This document shows positions 44,189 to 52,769 of a stretch of DNA of 64,000 bases, piece by piece. Source of the DNA: SVTX01 sp045612105. GTDB lineage: Bacteria; Bacillota; Clostridia; Oscillospirales; CAG-272. A program made the translations under genes and the position numbers. The DNA lies in the NCBI GenBank assembly GCA_045612105.1, contig JAZKYL010000074.1, forward strand, positions 1-64,000, read 5' to 3'. Position 1 is the stretch's first letter. The number at the start of each line of letters is the position of its first letter. The notes beneath the pieces were generated by a model. It worked only from the letters and a program-made list of their open reading frames with translations. It was not told where the DNA came from and did no database searches.

Positions 44189-45328
44189 TTATAAATAAAC
44201 GTCTTTTTCAAAATTTGCCGCGGTCTTCGCTCCCGAGCCGCCGTCATAGAAGGAATTCTTCATATACACCGCAACCACTCGGTTTTCGGGGTCAACCCAG
44301 AAGTGAGTTCCGTAAGCACCGCTCCAACCGTAGGTTCCCACGGGCAATCGGCCATATGTCGGCTCAAGAATAACTCTCATACTAAGCGCCCATTTCTGAT
44401 TTCCCGGCATTATACTGTCAGGCACTGCAACCGTACGCATAAGACTAACGGTATCCTCGGAAAGAATCCGCTCACCATTATTGGCAACACCACATGAGAG
44501 CAACATGTCGGCAAATTTCTCATAATCTGTAAGAGTCGATACAAGCCCCGCGCCGCCGCAGAAATAGGTCAAGGGATGGTCACCGAAAATATGCTCTCTG
44601 TCAACGGGATAAAAGACCGCTTTTCCGTCAACAAAATTATGCATGCAAGCCGCCCTTTCCCACTGCTCGCTTGAAGGAGTAAACGTGGTATCCTTCATAC
44701 CGAGAGGCTCGAATATTTCTTTTTTCAAGAACTCGTCGTAAGGCATATCGCTTGTGATCTCAACCACCCTCGCCAAAAGGTCAAATCCGACCTTGCCGGA
44801 ATACGCCTGCGCGGTAAATGGCTCGAAGGATATGGGAAAAGCGGAATATTCCTTGGCAATATCCGCAATATTATAGCCACCCTTCAGCGGAAACCGTTTC
44901 GACAGAGCCGCACCAAGCTCGCCGCATCCCACACCGCTCGTGTGTGTCAGAAGATGGAGTATCTTTATTCTGCCCTGCGCTCTGCCGACTATTTCGATAT
45001 CGTCTCCCGAAGGGCGACCAATTTCCATTTCGGCATACTCGGGAATAAACTTATCAAGAGGATCGTCAAGAGATACAAGTCCCTTCTCGATCTGCTTCAT
45101 AATAGCAACACAGGTGATCGGCTTGGTCATAGACGCAAGTCTGAAAACAGTATTATCATCTATGGCTCGTTCTCCGTCAGCGGTACCGAAAAAGCCCTTG
45201 TAAATAACCTTTTCGTCTTGCTTGACAAGCATAGCGGCACCGCCTACTCTTCCGGAGGATACGTCGTCGGAAACCCTTTTTTCGATATTTTCCTTAACTC
45301 TTTTTGCATCAAGCTTCATTATTCTCAA
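44189..45328 (-). CDS. serine beta-lactamase-like hydrolase
   Basis: A 379-residue member of the class C beta-lactamase/EstB-like esterase group. The nucleophile motif is SMTK (66-69). AYSGKVGFDLLARVVE carries the Tyr of the second motif, and GWSGAYGTHFWVDPE lies at the HxG-like third motif. There is no signal peptide, so it is likely a cytoplasmic esterase or peptidase rather than a resistance enzyme. The TTG at 45328 has AGAGG 5 nt upstream; the ATG at 45319 is the alternative, with a longer spacing. It heads a short transcript with trmB and truB. Confidence 0.85.
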   Translation of the reverse strand: MRIMKLDAKRVKENIEKRVSDDVSSGRVGGAAMLVKQDEKVIYKGFFGTADGERAIDDNTVFRLASMTKPITCVAIMKQIEKGLVSLDDPLDKFIPEYAEMEIGRPSGDDIEIVGRAQGRIKILHLLTHTSGVGCGELGAALSKRFPLKGGYNIADIAKEYSAFPISFEPFTAQAYSGKVGFDLLARVVEITSDMPYDEFLKKEIFEPLGMKDTTFTPSSEQWERAACMHNFVDGKAVFYPVDREHIFGDHPLTYFCGGAGLVSTLTDYEKFADMLLSCGVANNGERILSEDTVSLMRTVAVPDSIMPGNQKWALSMRVILEPTYGRLPVGTYGWSGAYGTHFWVDPENRVVAVYMKNSFYDGGSGAKTAANFEKDVYL

Positions 45329-45351
45329 TTTTTCCTCTACAAAAATATCGC

Positions 45352-45392
45352 AAAGAGACAGAGAGACCCCGAAAGGCTTTCTCTGTCTCTCT
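45352..45392 (-). terminator. terminator after ychF
   Basis: AGAGACAGAGAG pairs with CTCTGTCTCT across a loop containing CCCCGAAAGG; a T-rich sequence follows on the minus strand. Confidence 0.65.
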
Positions 45393-45402
45393 AAACTCCA
45401 AA

Positions 45403-46497
45403 TTAAACGTTAAATCTGAAGAGAACGATATCTCCGTCCTTCATAACGTATTCCTTACCCTCGCTTCGAACAAGACCCGCTTCCTTAGCAGCAACCATAT
45501 TGCCGCAAGCAACAAGATCGTCAAAAGCAATGACCTCGGCACGAATAAATCCGCGCTCAAAATCCGAGTGTATCTTGCCTGCCGCCTGAGGAGCCTTTGT
45601 TCCTCTGGTAATAGTCCAAGCGCGAACCTCTTCGGGTCCCGCGGTCAGATAGCTGATAAGACCGAGCAGAGAGTAGCTTGCCTTGATAAGCTTATCAAGT
45701 CCGCTTTCCTCAATTCCCATATCCTCAAGGAACATCTGCTTTTCGTCGCCCTCAAGCTCTGCGATCTCCGCCTCGATTCCTGCGCAAACGGCAATAACAC
45801 CGCTCTTCTCGGTCTCGGCAAATGCCTTAAGCTTCATATAAGCCTCATTGTCGGTAGGCTCGCCTGCGATATCGTCCTCCGAAACGTTTGCAACGTAGAT
45901 TACGGGCTTCATAGTAAGAAGAGGGGTGTCGTAAAGACAAGCAAGCTCGTCCTCACTCAGCTCCATAGTGCGCGCGCAAAGACCGCTCTCAAGAGTCGCG
46001 TAGATCTTCTCAAAGAGAGCCAGCTCTCCTGCGAGGGTCTTGTCGCCCTTCATCGCCTTCTTGGTTCGGTCAATTCTTCTCTCAACCATTTCCATGTCGG
46101 AGAAAATAAGCTCCATATTAATGGTCTCAAGGTCTCGCATGGGATCCACCGAGCCGTCAACGTGAATAATATTGTCATCCTCAAAGCAACGAACAACGTG
46201 AATGATCGCGTCGCACTCACGAATGTTGGAAAGGAACTTGTTGCCGAGTCCCTCGCCCTGAGACGCGCCCTTAACAAGACCCGCAATATCAACGAACTGA
46301 ATGATAGCGGGAGTGTACTTCTTGGGGTCGTACATCTTCGCCAATACGTCAAGACGGCTGTCGGGCACCGTCACCACACCCACGTTGGGCTCAATGGTGC
46401 AGAAAGGATAGTTAGCCGACTCCGCGCCCGCGTTGGTCAGTGCATTAAAAAGTGTGGATTTTCCTACGTTAGGAAGTCCTACGATACCGAGTTTCAT
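45403..46497 (-). CDS. ychF: YchF/Ola1 ATPase
   Basis: A 364-residue YchF, an Obg-related P-loop protein that prefers ATP. The G1 motif GLPNVGKST is at 7-15, the G3 motif DIAGLVKGAS shows the YchF type, and G4 reads NVSE in place of NKxD, the known reason for ATP preference. The C-terminal TGS-like domain includes SDFERGFIRAEVI and KEAGLVRSEGKEYVMKDGDI. It associates with ribosomes and redox stress responses in other bacteria. It is monocistronic. Confidence 0.96.
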   Translation of the reverse strand: MKLGIVGLPNVGKSTLFNALTNAGAESANYPFCTIEPNVGVVTVPDSRLDVLAKMYDPKKYTPAIIQFVDIAGLVKGASQGEGLGNKFLSNIRECDAIIHVVRCFEDDNIIHVDGSVDPMRDLETINMELIFSDMEMVERRIDRTKKAMKGDKTLAGELALFEKIYATLESGLCARTMELSEDELACLYDTPLLTMKPVIYVANVSEDDIAGEPTDNEAYMKLKAFAETEKSGVIAVCAGIEAEIAELEGDEKQMFLEDMGIEESGLDKLIKASYSLLGLISYLTAGPEEVRAWTITRGTKAPQAAGKIHSDFERGFIRAEVIAFDDLVACGNMVAAKEAGLVRSEGKEYVMKDGDIVLFRFNV

Positions 46498-46883
46498 AAA
46501 ATATATACCTGCTTTCCGTAAAAATACACATAGTTACCTATTATAAACTATATTATAATACATAATTTTGAAGATTTCAAGAGCAATATCTTAATTAAAT
46601 TTAAAAATAATCCCCAAAATATTAAAAATTTAATCGAAATTTTTTAAAAAATACTGTACAAATCGAATTTTTTGTGGTATAATTATTAACAACCGATAAA
46701 GATTGATCGATTTTCTTGTGACCGCAAATTTAACAGCGTTGAAATTTCGTTCAAATTTCATCCATTTTTCACACAACCGCCCGATTGAATTTGTATAATT
46801 AAAATAAGGACAAGAATCAAAAAATCGGAAAAGATTGAAAAAATCAGAAAATATTGGAATATAATAATCCGGAGGACTTCAGA
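46498..46883. other. 386-bp AT-rich gap between ychF and the response regulator gene
   Basis: I see no gene in this stretch. It carries one probable plus-strand promoter at 46655-46683 and another weak TATAAT at 46794-46799. The ychF promoter must also lie here on the minus strand, but I could not fix it with confidence. Confidence 0.5.
46655..46683 (+). promoter_or_regulatory. probable promoter of the response regulator gene
   Basis: TGTACA (46655-46660), a 17-bp spacer, TATAAT (46678-46683). The -35 box is imperfect. The leader would be about 190 nt. Confidence 0.5.
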
Positions 46884-47576
46884 ATGATGGACACCAAGAT
46901 CCTGATCATCGAAGATGAGATCGCGCTTAGCGAGGCTATCAGAACATATTTTGAAACAGAGGGCTACGACGTTAAGGTAGCAAGCGACGGAAGCGAGGGT
47001 ATCAGCTTCTTCAAAATGTACGACCCCGATATCGTAATTCTTGACATTACCCTTCCCAAGAAGGACGGCTGGCAGGTATGTCGCGAGATCCGTGAGAACA
47101 GCGCAAAGCCTATCATTATGGTAAGCACCAAGGGCGACGTTTTCGATAAGGTGCTGGGACTTGAGCTTGGTGCCGACGACTATATGGTCAAGCCCATCGA
47201 TAATAAAGAGCTTTCCGCAAGAATCAAGGCGGTGCTTCGCCGTTGCCAATCCCACGTTCCTCAGGCAGACGACGAGGTCATCAGATTCGAAAATATCGAA
47301 ATAAGCCTGCAGAAATACGAGCTTAAGCTTCGCGGCAGAAGCATCGACATCCCCCCCAAGGAGCTGGAGCTTCTCTACTTCCTGGCATCCAACTACAACC
47401 GCGTTTTCACAAGAGATCAGCTGCTTGATAAGGTCTGGGGCTTCGACTACCTCGGAGACTCCAGAACAGTTGACGTTCACATCAAGCGTCTTCGCGAAAA
47501 GCTGGACGGAACCAGTGAAAAATGGGTGATCAAGACCGTTTGGGGCGTAGGATATAAGTTCGAACTCCTTAATTAA
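46884..47576 (+). CDS. OmpR/PhoB-family response regulator (orphan)
   Basis: A 230-residue regulator. The receiver domain has the acidic pair in IIEDE, phosphoacceptor Asp54 (VILDITLPKKDGW), a Ser at the Thr/Ser switch site (IIMVSTKG) and Lys103 (MVKP). The C-terminal winged helix includes LELLYFLASNYNRVFTRDQL and SRTVDVHIKRLREKL, ending VWGVGYKFE. No histidine kinase lies next to it. ATG 46884 has GGAGG 8 nt upstream; the ATG at 46887 is the alternative. The next gene is an HtrA protease 77 bp away, so an envelope-stress role is possible. Confidence 0.92.
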   Translation: MMDTKILIIEDEIALSEAIRTYFETEGYDVKVASDGSEGISFFKMYDPDIVILDITLPKKDGWQVCREIRENSAKPIIMVSTKGDVFDKVLGLELGADDYMVKPIDNKELSARIKAVLRRCQSHVPQADDEVIRFENIEISLQKYELKLRGRSIDIPPKELELLYFLASNYNRVFTRDQLLDKVWGFDYLGDSRTVDVHIKRLREKLDGTSEKWVIKTVWGVGYKFELLN

Positions 47577-47653
47577 TAAAAAACTTACGTTCTTGCGCCG
47601 ACTTAGCTTTAAGTTGGCGCAATTATCACCATTTCAGAAATCAGGAGATCATA

Positions 47654-49084
47654 ATGGAAGATAAAAAAACAAACGGCTCCGCACCAACCGATCGTGCGGA
47701 GTCAAAAAGCGAAAGAATAGAAAAAAAGAGCGAAAGAATAAGACAGCGCGGAGAAGCTATCGCAAAGAAAAACGGGACCTATACCACGGCTCCCGCAGAC
47801 AAAAACGAACCTGTTGACGAAATCCCCGCAGAAAGCGGTACTATTCCCCACTCTGCCGAAGGAAATGTCGCTCCGCCTGTTTCCTCCAATACAATAAAAG
47901 GTAATAACGCGGCAGTAATACGTAAGAGCTCGAGCTTTAGCGTGGCAGCTATGCTTTCGGCAATAGCAATAATCCTGCTCCTCGCCCTAACCGCAGGATT
48001 GATGTTTGGTCTTATTCCCACAGGTGGCAACGGCGACGTCTCCTATATCCAAATCTCAAACGGAAGCTCTCAAAAAGACTATGACGACGATAGCGATATG
48101 ATCGACGATTTTCTGAATTCCGTAGTAGTCGTCAGCGTCGAAAGAGCCGTCGGAACAGGAACGGGAACCGGTGTCATTCTCACCGAAAATGGATATATCG
48201 TCACCAATTATCACGTCGTTGAAGAAACTACCAACATATACGTCAAGCTCTACGGTACCGAGCAGAACATCAAAGCTAAGCTTGTTGCATACAAAGAGCA
48301 CGACGATATCGCGGTTCTGAAGATCGAAAAAACAGGACTCCGCCCCGCAACCTTCGTAAACGATTGCTCCACCTGCAAAGTAGGACAGCGAGTGTACGCA
48401 GTCGGAGCACCCGAGGGCACGGATTACTCCTGGAGCGTCACACAAGGTATTGTGTCATCTATCAACCGCGAGTTGAAGATCTATGATAACGACGGCACCA
48501 TGGAAAAGAAGATGCGAATGATCCAGACCGATGCCCCCGTAAACCCCGGCAACTCGGGCGGTCCTCTTATCAATGCCGCAGGCGAGGTTATCGGAATCGT
48601 GACCATGAAGCTGGAAAACAGCGCGGGCATGGGCTTTGCGCTCCCCTCCGACGGTGTTCTTCCCATAATAACCGCAATAATCAAGGACGGCAATGCCGAT
48701 TCGGTCACCTCCACCATCTCCAGCGGCAGACCTCTTATGGGTATCACCTGCGTAAGCGTACAAAAAAACACCTGGTATAAACACACCGAGGAAGGCATCG
48801 AAGTAGTTGACGAAGCTTACGCAAGCAATCATCCCAAAATAACCTTCTTCGCAAGAGAGGACGGCGTTTACGTTAAGTTCACCAGCGAGGGAATGGACGC
48901 TCACGGCAAGCTTAAAGCGGGCGATATTATCACCAAGATCAACGGCACAAGAGTCTATACTCAATATCAGTTGATGGGCGTTCTCAATAACCTCCACGGC
49001 GGAGATAAGGTCACCCTTACCTTCTATCGCGGCGGCGATTATTACGACGTCAGCATCACCCTTAAAGAAGCACCGATTCAATAA
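47654..49084 (+). CDS. HtrA-like membrane serine protease with PDZ domain
   Basis: A 476-residue protease. Residues 1-95 are a charged, low-complexity cytoplasmic region (two copies of KSERI), residues about 97-120 are a transmembrane helix, and residues about 150-345 form a trypsin-like domain with His187 (TNYHVV), Asp218 (HDDIAVLKI) and Ser301 (GNSGGPL). A C-terminal PDZ-like domain (about 385-470) has LKAGDIITKINGTRV. It should degrade damaged exported proteins at the outer face of the membrane. The position after a response regulator suggests stress control. CAGGAGATCATA precedes the ATG. Confidence 0.93.
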   Translation: MEDKKTNGSAPTDRAESKSERIEKKSERIRQRGEAIAKKNGTYTTAPADKNEPVDEIPAESGTIPHSAEGNVAPPVSSNTIKGNNAAVIRKSSSFSVAAMLSAIAIILLLALTAGLMFGLIPTGGNGDVSYIQISNGSSQKDYDDDSDMIDDFLNSVVVVSVERAVGTGTGTGVILTENGYIVTNYHVVEETTNIYVKLYGTEQNIKAKLVAYKEHDDIAVLKIEKTGLRPATFVNDCSTCKVGQRVYAVGAPEGTDYSWSVTQGIVSSINRELKIYDNDGTMEKKMRMIQTDAPVNPGNSGGPLINAAGEVIGIVTMKLENSAGMGFALPSDGVLPIITAIIKDGNADSVTSTISSGRPLMGITCVSVQKNTWYKHTEEGIEVVDEAYASNHPKITFFAREDGVYVKFTSEGMDAHGKLKAGDIITKINGTRVYTQYQLMGVLNNLHGGDKVTLTFYRGGDYYDVSITLKEAPIQ

Positions 49085-49093
49085 ATAACAAAG

Positions 49094-49128
49094 CGGCAGC
49101 CTCTACCTTTCGGTAGGGCTGCCGTTTT
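49094..49128 (+). terminator. terminator after the HtrA gene
   Basis: CGGCAGCC-CTACC pairs with GGTAGGGCTGCCG across a TTTC loop, followed by TTTTC. Confidence 0.88.
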
Positions 49129-49167
49129 CTGATCGATTTAAATAAAAACCTATGTTTACTTAATGCT

Positions 49168-49188
49168 CCCCACGGCGAAGCCGTGGGG
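49168..49188. repeat. perfect GC-rich hairpin
   Basis: CCCCACGGC (49168-49176), loop GAA, GCCGTGGGG (49180-49188). It lies 6 bp past the lipoprotein stop codon on the minus strand and may end that transcript, though no T run follows. Confidence 0.55.
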
Positions 49189-49194
49189 ATAAAA

Positions 49195-49977
49195 TCAATT
49201 TGCGGTATCAATGCTTGATGAAATAAACGCTTCAAGCTCTTCGGTTAGGGGGATACAATATTCAGTGTATAACGAGTCAGTATAATACCTCAAATAATAA
49301 TGTCCGTCAAACCTAATAATGCTTGAAAACCACAATATCATATCAGTTTCAATGAAATTAATCCTTATTGAATAATAAAATGATGATTCATTTTCTTGGA
49401 AAATAACATGCTCTCCTAACATGGTCCACCCATTTGCATCATAATAATTGATGTATTTTGTATCATCATTTATGCAATCAACTATCTGTTTTGCAAGCAT
49501 AGCATCCGATGTTTTACTTATGCCTTTATAATATATATATTCTCCGTATTTTATAATGGTATCTTTATCTGTGGAAGAATCAACATCATTTTTTTGCAAA
49601 CAAATTTCTATATTATCAATTTTCCAATCATTCAGCGGATCAAATTCATAGTTGTTTGCTTTATACAACACTGCATGATAAGATGCTAATGCTCCGCTTA
49701 ATCCCAGTTTTGTCTCACAAGCTAAAAATGTATTTATATCAACACCCGGGATAGCTCGAAATTTTCTACTCCGTCCATCATATTTCGTATTCGAAAAAAG
49801 CAGTCCATTTTCATAAGAATTTGAATATATATAATGTTTACTCATTGGGGAAAAATTCTCATAGCAATACTGCGCAGTGAAATGATCGGGATAATCAAAT
49901 CTTTCTTCCTTTTGCGCACAACCGGTGATACTTGTCAAAATTATGAAAGAAAGTAGAATTAATATGAAACGTTTCAT
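49195..49977 (-). CDS. hypothetical lipoprotein, AT-rich
   Basis: A 260-residue protein with a lipoprotein signal peptide: a hydrophobic stretch from residue 4 and a lipobox ITGC with Cys20. The mature part is rich in Tyr, Asn, Asp and Ile and matches no family I recognise. The local codon use is visibly more AT-rich than in the flanking genes (frequent ATA, TTA, AAT), which suggests recent acquisition. GAGGTGATAGA precedes the ATG. A strong upstream promoter and a 19-residue ORF precede it on the same strand. No function can be proposed. Confidence 0.75.
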   Translation of the reverse strand: MKRFILILLSFIILTSITGCAQKEERFDYPDHFTAQYCYENFSPMSKHYIYSNSYENGLLFSNTKYDGRSRKFRAIPGVDINTFLACETKLGLSGALASYHAVLYKANNYEFDPLNDWKIDNIEICLQKNDVDSSTDKDTIIKYGEYIYYKGISKTSDAMLAKQIVDCINDDTKYINYYDANGWTMLGEHVIFQENESSFYYSIRINFIETDMILWFSSIIRFDGHYYLRYYTDSLYTEYCIPLTEELEAFISSSIDTAN

Positions 49978-50080
49978 TCTATCACCTCAATTTGATAAAA
50001 TATGGTTAATAATATAATCGAATGAATTTGACGAATATCTTTCGCATATTCGATTTTCAAAATTCAAAAAATCCCTGTTT

Positions 50081-50096
50081 GCCCGAAAGCTCGGGC
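50081..50096 (-). terminator. hairpin after the 19-residue ORF
   Basis: GCCCGA pairs with TCGGGC across a 4-nt loop; a run of six T follows 9 nt later on the minus strand. It may be a partial terminator that lets some transcripts reach the lipoprotein gene. Confidence 0.5.
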
Positions 50097-50097
50097 A

Positions 50098-50157
50098 TTA
50101 TATGCGAAAAAGCAGAGGGATATTTCTGTGAATTGCGTTGATAGGCTTATTTTTCAT
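50098..50157 (-). CDS. 19-residue small ORF with strong expression signals
   Basis: An ORF of 19 codons plus TAA, beginning MKNKPINAIHRN and ending PLLFRI. AAGGAGGGATAACGTA places a full-consensus ribosome site 8 nt before the ATG, and a TTGACA-17-TATACT promoter lies about 35 nt upstream. The peptide is basic with a hydrophobic end and has no membrane-length helix. It could be a translated leader, a small signalling peptide or a membrane-edge peptide. I do not recognise it. A hairpin directly follows the stop codon and the lipoprotein gene lies 120 bp further on. Confidence 0.6.
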   Translation of the reverse strand: MKNKPINAIHRNIPLLFRI

Positions 50158-50196
50158 TACGTTATCCCTCCTTAAAATTTATTTGTTCCTGTATTT

Positions 50197-50225
50197 AGTA
50201 TAGCACATATACACTGTCTTGTCAA
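50197..50225 (-). promoter_or_regulatory. strong promoter of the 19-residue ORF
   Basis: On the minus strand TTGACA (50225-50220), a 17-bp spacer, TATACT (50202-50197). Confidence 0.88.
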
Positions 50226-50371
50226 CGAAGCGCAGTTCGCATTTCAGATTTCTACCTATTGCACAAAAGCGTGGCACTTTAGTTGCCTAAAACACCCAAA
50301 GCATCGCAATAAAGACAGAAAAGAGAGCCGAATCAGCCCTCTTTTCCAAAAAAACATAATAAAACAGAAAT

Positions 50372-51673
50372 TCACTGTATCATAACCCTCTGCTTTGAAA
50401 CCACAAAGTGGGTAAACAGGAATGTCAACATCAGCATAACGAAGGATATCGCGCTGAGCAGCTGCTGACCGTACATAGGTATTCCAAACACCATATTTCC
50501 GTTCGCCTCAACCGCGTCCATGATCTTACCGCCTATCAGCGTCACACCAAAGCCGCAAAGACCCGCAATACTGTTCTTTATCGCCGACGCCTCAGAGAAA
50601 TAACGGCTGTCAACGTAGCTGTAGGTAATATTCGTAATATTACCCGACACACCCGCAAGACAAACGTTGTAAAGAATGGTATAAATGATCAGACAGAAGG
50701 CGGTCTCTGGCGTTGTAAATACGTTCACAAGCATTCCCACGGCAGCAATAATAAGACCCAACTCAATTCCCTTGGCAAAGGTCCTCTTCTCGGTATACTT
50801 TCCGAAAGGCTTGGAGAATAATGCCCTCGCCAGCTGTCCCGAAACGGTAATTATCTGCACCACCAGCATATTCTCAAAAAGGAAGTTGCGGTAAGTACCC
50901 AAAAATCCGATAACGATATATCTTGACGAATCCCAAAGTATCATCAGAAATACAACGCTTAAAAAGTTTTTGTTGCAAAGAGTATTCTGAAAAACATCCT
51001 TCAGGGAGGTTCCCTCTCCCTTCTCTGCCTTGGGCTTTTTGTCGTTCTTGATAAGCAGAAGCATCACAAGGTCACAAATGCAAAATATCAGTATGCCCAC
51101 AGCGGCAAAAATAAATCCACCCTTAAGATTGTTGCTTGCGGCAAACTTGTCGATAGCAATACCCAATCCAAGAGAAGCTACCACTCCCGAAACCAGAGAA
51201 ATGATCTCCTTACCCGCGGTATAGCTTGCGCGCTTTTTGGGATCAACGAAAGAGTTACCCCATCTGAAGATCACCGTCGATACCATATAGTTGCCGAAAT
51301 AAGCCACGAGTATGCAGATTACCACCAACGGCTTCTTCACAGATTCAGCAAATGGCAAAAACGGTATAATGTAAAGCGACATAAAGAAAAGCTGGCTTAT
51401 AGAGTGAAAAAGAATCGCCACAAGCTTGGTGTTGGTTATCTTTCTTACAACAAATACCGACACCAACTGAAAAAGGAACGCAAGTGTGATAAGTGACGAA
51501 ATAATACCCGTCTCGGCTTGCGAAAAGCCAAGATAGGTTAGAAGCTTTGCCAAAAAAGCATCTCCAACGAACAGAGCGACGAAATATTCAAAGGTACACT
51601 CCCACTTATACGCCGTCCTTGATCGCTTATAGGCGGCAGACTCGTAAAGCGCATTTTGCGTATTGTCCATCAT
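50372..51673 (-). CDS. MFS transporter
   Basis: A 433-residue major facilitator superfamily protein with about 12 hydrophobic segments and a charged central loop (KNDKKPKAEKGEG, about 213-226). The N terminus AYKWECTFEYFVALFVGDAFLAKLL and WGNSFVDPKKRASYTAGKE resemble uncharacterised Clostridia MFS proteins. The substrate is unknown; its position next to a nucleoside hydrolase does not prove a purine link. AGAGG lies 3 nt before the first ATG (51673) and 6 nt before the second (51670), so the start may be one codon later. It has its own promoter. Confidence 0.85.
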   Translation of the reverse strand: MMDNTQNALYESAAYKRSRTAYKWECTFEYFVALFVGDAFLAKLLTYLGFSQAETGIISSLITLAFLFQLVSVFVVRKITNTKLVAILFHSISQLFFMSLYIIPFLPFAESVKKPLVVICILVAYFGNYMVSTVIFRWGNSFVDPKKRASYTAGKEIISLVSGVVASLGLGIAIDKFAASNNLKGGFIFAAVGILIFCICDLVMLLLIKNDKKPKAEKGEGTSLKDVFQNTLCNKNFLSVVFLMILWDSSRYIVIGFLGTYRNFLFENMLVVQIITVSGQLARALFSKPFGKYTEKRTFAKGIELGLIIAAVGMLVNVFTTPETAFCLIIYTILYNVCLAGVSGNITNITYSYVDSRYFSEASAIKNSIAGLCGFGVTLIGGKIMDAVEANGNMVFGIPMYGQQLLSAISFVMLMLTFLFTHFVVSKQRVMIQ

Positions 51674-51704
51674 AAACCTCTAAATAAAATTTACGAAAAT
51701 CGGG

Positions 51705-51802
51705 AAAAAACGCCGAAATTCACCATAATTATACCACTTGTCCCCTAAAAGTCAATAGGAGAAAAGTATTTTCCGCATTTTATGGTTATTTCGGCGTTTT
51801 TT
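51705..51802 (-). terminator. inverted repeat enclosing the MFS promoter, likely nucleoside hydrolase terminator
   Basis: AAAAAACGCCGAAAT (51705-51719) and ATTTCGGCGTTTTTT (51788-51802) are perfect complements. ACCATAA (51722-51728) also pairs with TTATGGT (51780-51786). On the minus strand a T run ends the 3' arm, so nucleoside hydrolase transcripts could terminate there. The loop holds the MFS promoter. Confidence 0.6.
51728..51755 (-). promoter_or_regulatory. promoter of the MFS gene
   Basis: On the minus strand TTGACT (51755-51750), a 16-bp spacer, TATAAT (51733-51728). Confidence 0.75.
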
Positions 51803-51809
51803 GGTTTGA

Positions 51810-52769
51810 TTATTTGTTGAATTCGTCCATCCTTGCCTGGAGAGATTCGGCAATCGCATCGTCGGACACATTTTTGATCATAAATCTGATCTTGCCGCCT
51901 TCGCACTCGACAAATCTCGTAGCATCGGGGTTGGGGAGTCGGTCAGGGGCTTCGTTAAAGAAATCCAAGCGTCCCGCATTTGTCAGAGAATAAAGCTCGC
52001 CCTCGCCCTCAAAGGCAAACTGAACAGCGGTCAGGTCAAAGGAGTTGTTAAAGCCAACTCTCGGCCAGTCCGCAGTATAAAGCTGATAAGATTCGTAAAT
52101 CGGATTGTTCTTGTACTTCTCCGCATCCTCGGGCGCATATCCCGTGAAAACACAGTGACCTATCTTGAAATCAGACAGATACATCGGCACGGGGCAGTTG
52201 TCGAAGCAATATTTCGACGCTTCAAAATCACAAAGCACGTTAAATTCCCTTCCGGCAGGAAGCACCGCCGCCATAGAAACCACCGCGTGAAGCTTCTTCG
52301 CCGCCAGCTCAATTCCCGTCAAAGAGCTGTATTCATCCGCACCGCTCTTGAGAAAATCGGCAAAAGTGTTGAACATTCCGATAGTAACGAGAACCACGCT
52401 GTCATCCTCGGCATCCGCAAGCAGACTGCGATAAAAATCAACGTGAGGAAGATACTTAAAAGTGCCGTTCTTATACTTCGTCGAGTAAGTCTCGGCAATA
52501 TACTTATTATATTTCGTGTGATCCTCGTAAAAACCGGGCTTTGAATAGGAACCGATCGCAAACTCGGGATAATCGCAATATTCTCTTATAGCATCAATAG
52601 TCGCAGTACCGAATTTGTTCGAGGTGCAGTTGTTTACGCCAAGCACAGGCACACCGTTCTCCTTCGCGTAAGAAAACATCACAGCAAGCGCGCCCACGTC
52701 GTCGCAATCGGGACCAATATCGGTATCGAGAATAATACTTCTCTTTTTCATTTTCAAGGATTCAAACAT
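51810..52769 (-). CDS. inosine-uridine type nucleoside hydrolase
   Basis: A 319-residue nucleoside hydrolase that splits nucleosides into base and ribose. The calcium-binding N terminus is ILDTDIGPDCDDVGAL (Asp15, Asp17, Asp23, Asp24). VLGVNNCTSNKFG, LVTIGMFNTFADFL and NSFDLTAVQFAFEG follow the family layout. It would feed free purine bases to the phosphoribosyltransferase encoded 6 kb away. The start at 52769 is set by GGAG 8 nt upstream and by exact agreement with the xpt leader; the frame stays open further upstream through the leader, but that is not credible as protein. It is preceded by a copy of the duplicated leader. Confidence 0.92.
   Translation of the reverse strand: MFESLKMKKRSIILDTDIGPDCDDVGALAVMFSYAKENGVPVLGVNNCTSNKFGTATIDAIREYCDYPEFAIGSYSKPGFYEDHTKYNKYIAETYSTKYKNGTFKYLPHVDFYRSLLADAEDDSVVLVTIGMFNTFADFLKSGADEYSSLTGIELAAKKLHAVVSMAAVLPAGREFNVLCDFEASKYCFDNCPVPMYLSDFKIGHCVFTGYAPEDAEKYKNNPIYESYQLYTADWPRVGFNNSFDLTAVQFAFEGEGELYSLTNAGRLDFFNEAPDRLPNPDATRFVECEGGKIRFMIKNVSDDAIAESLQARMDEFNK

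Noticed and set aside
44189..45328. Beta-lactamase resistance gene
   Set aside because: It has the SxxK motif of the fold but no signal peptide, and its neighbours are tRNA modification genes. An esterase-like role is more likely.
45304..46521. 405-codon open frame opposite ychF
   Set aside because: Shadow of a highly conserved ATPase gene; no motif and no start signal.
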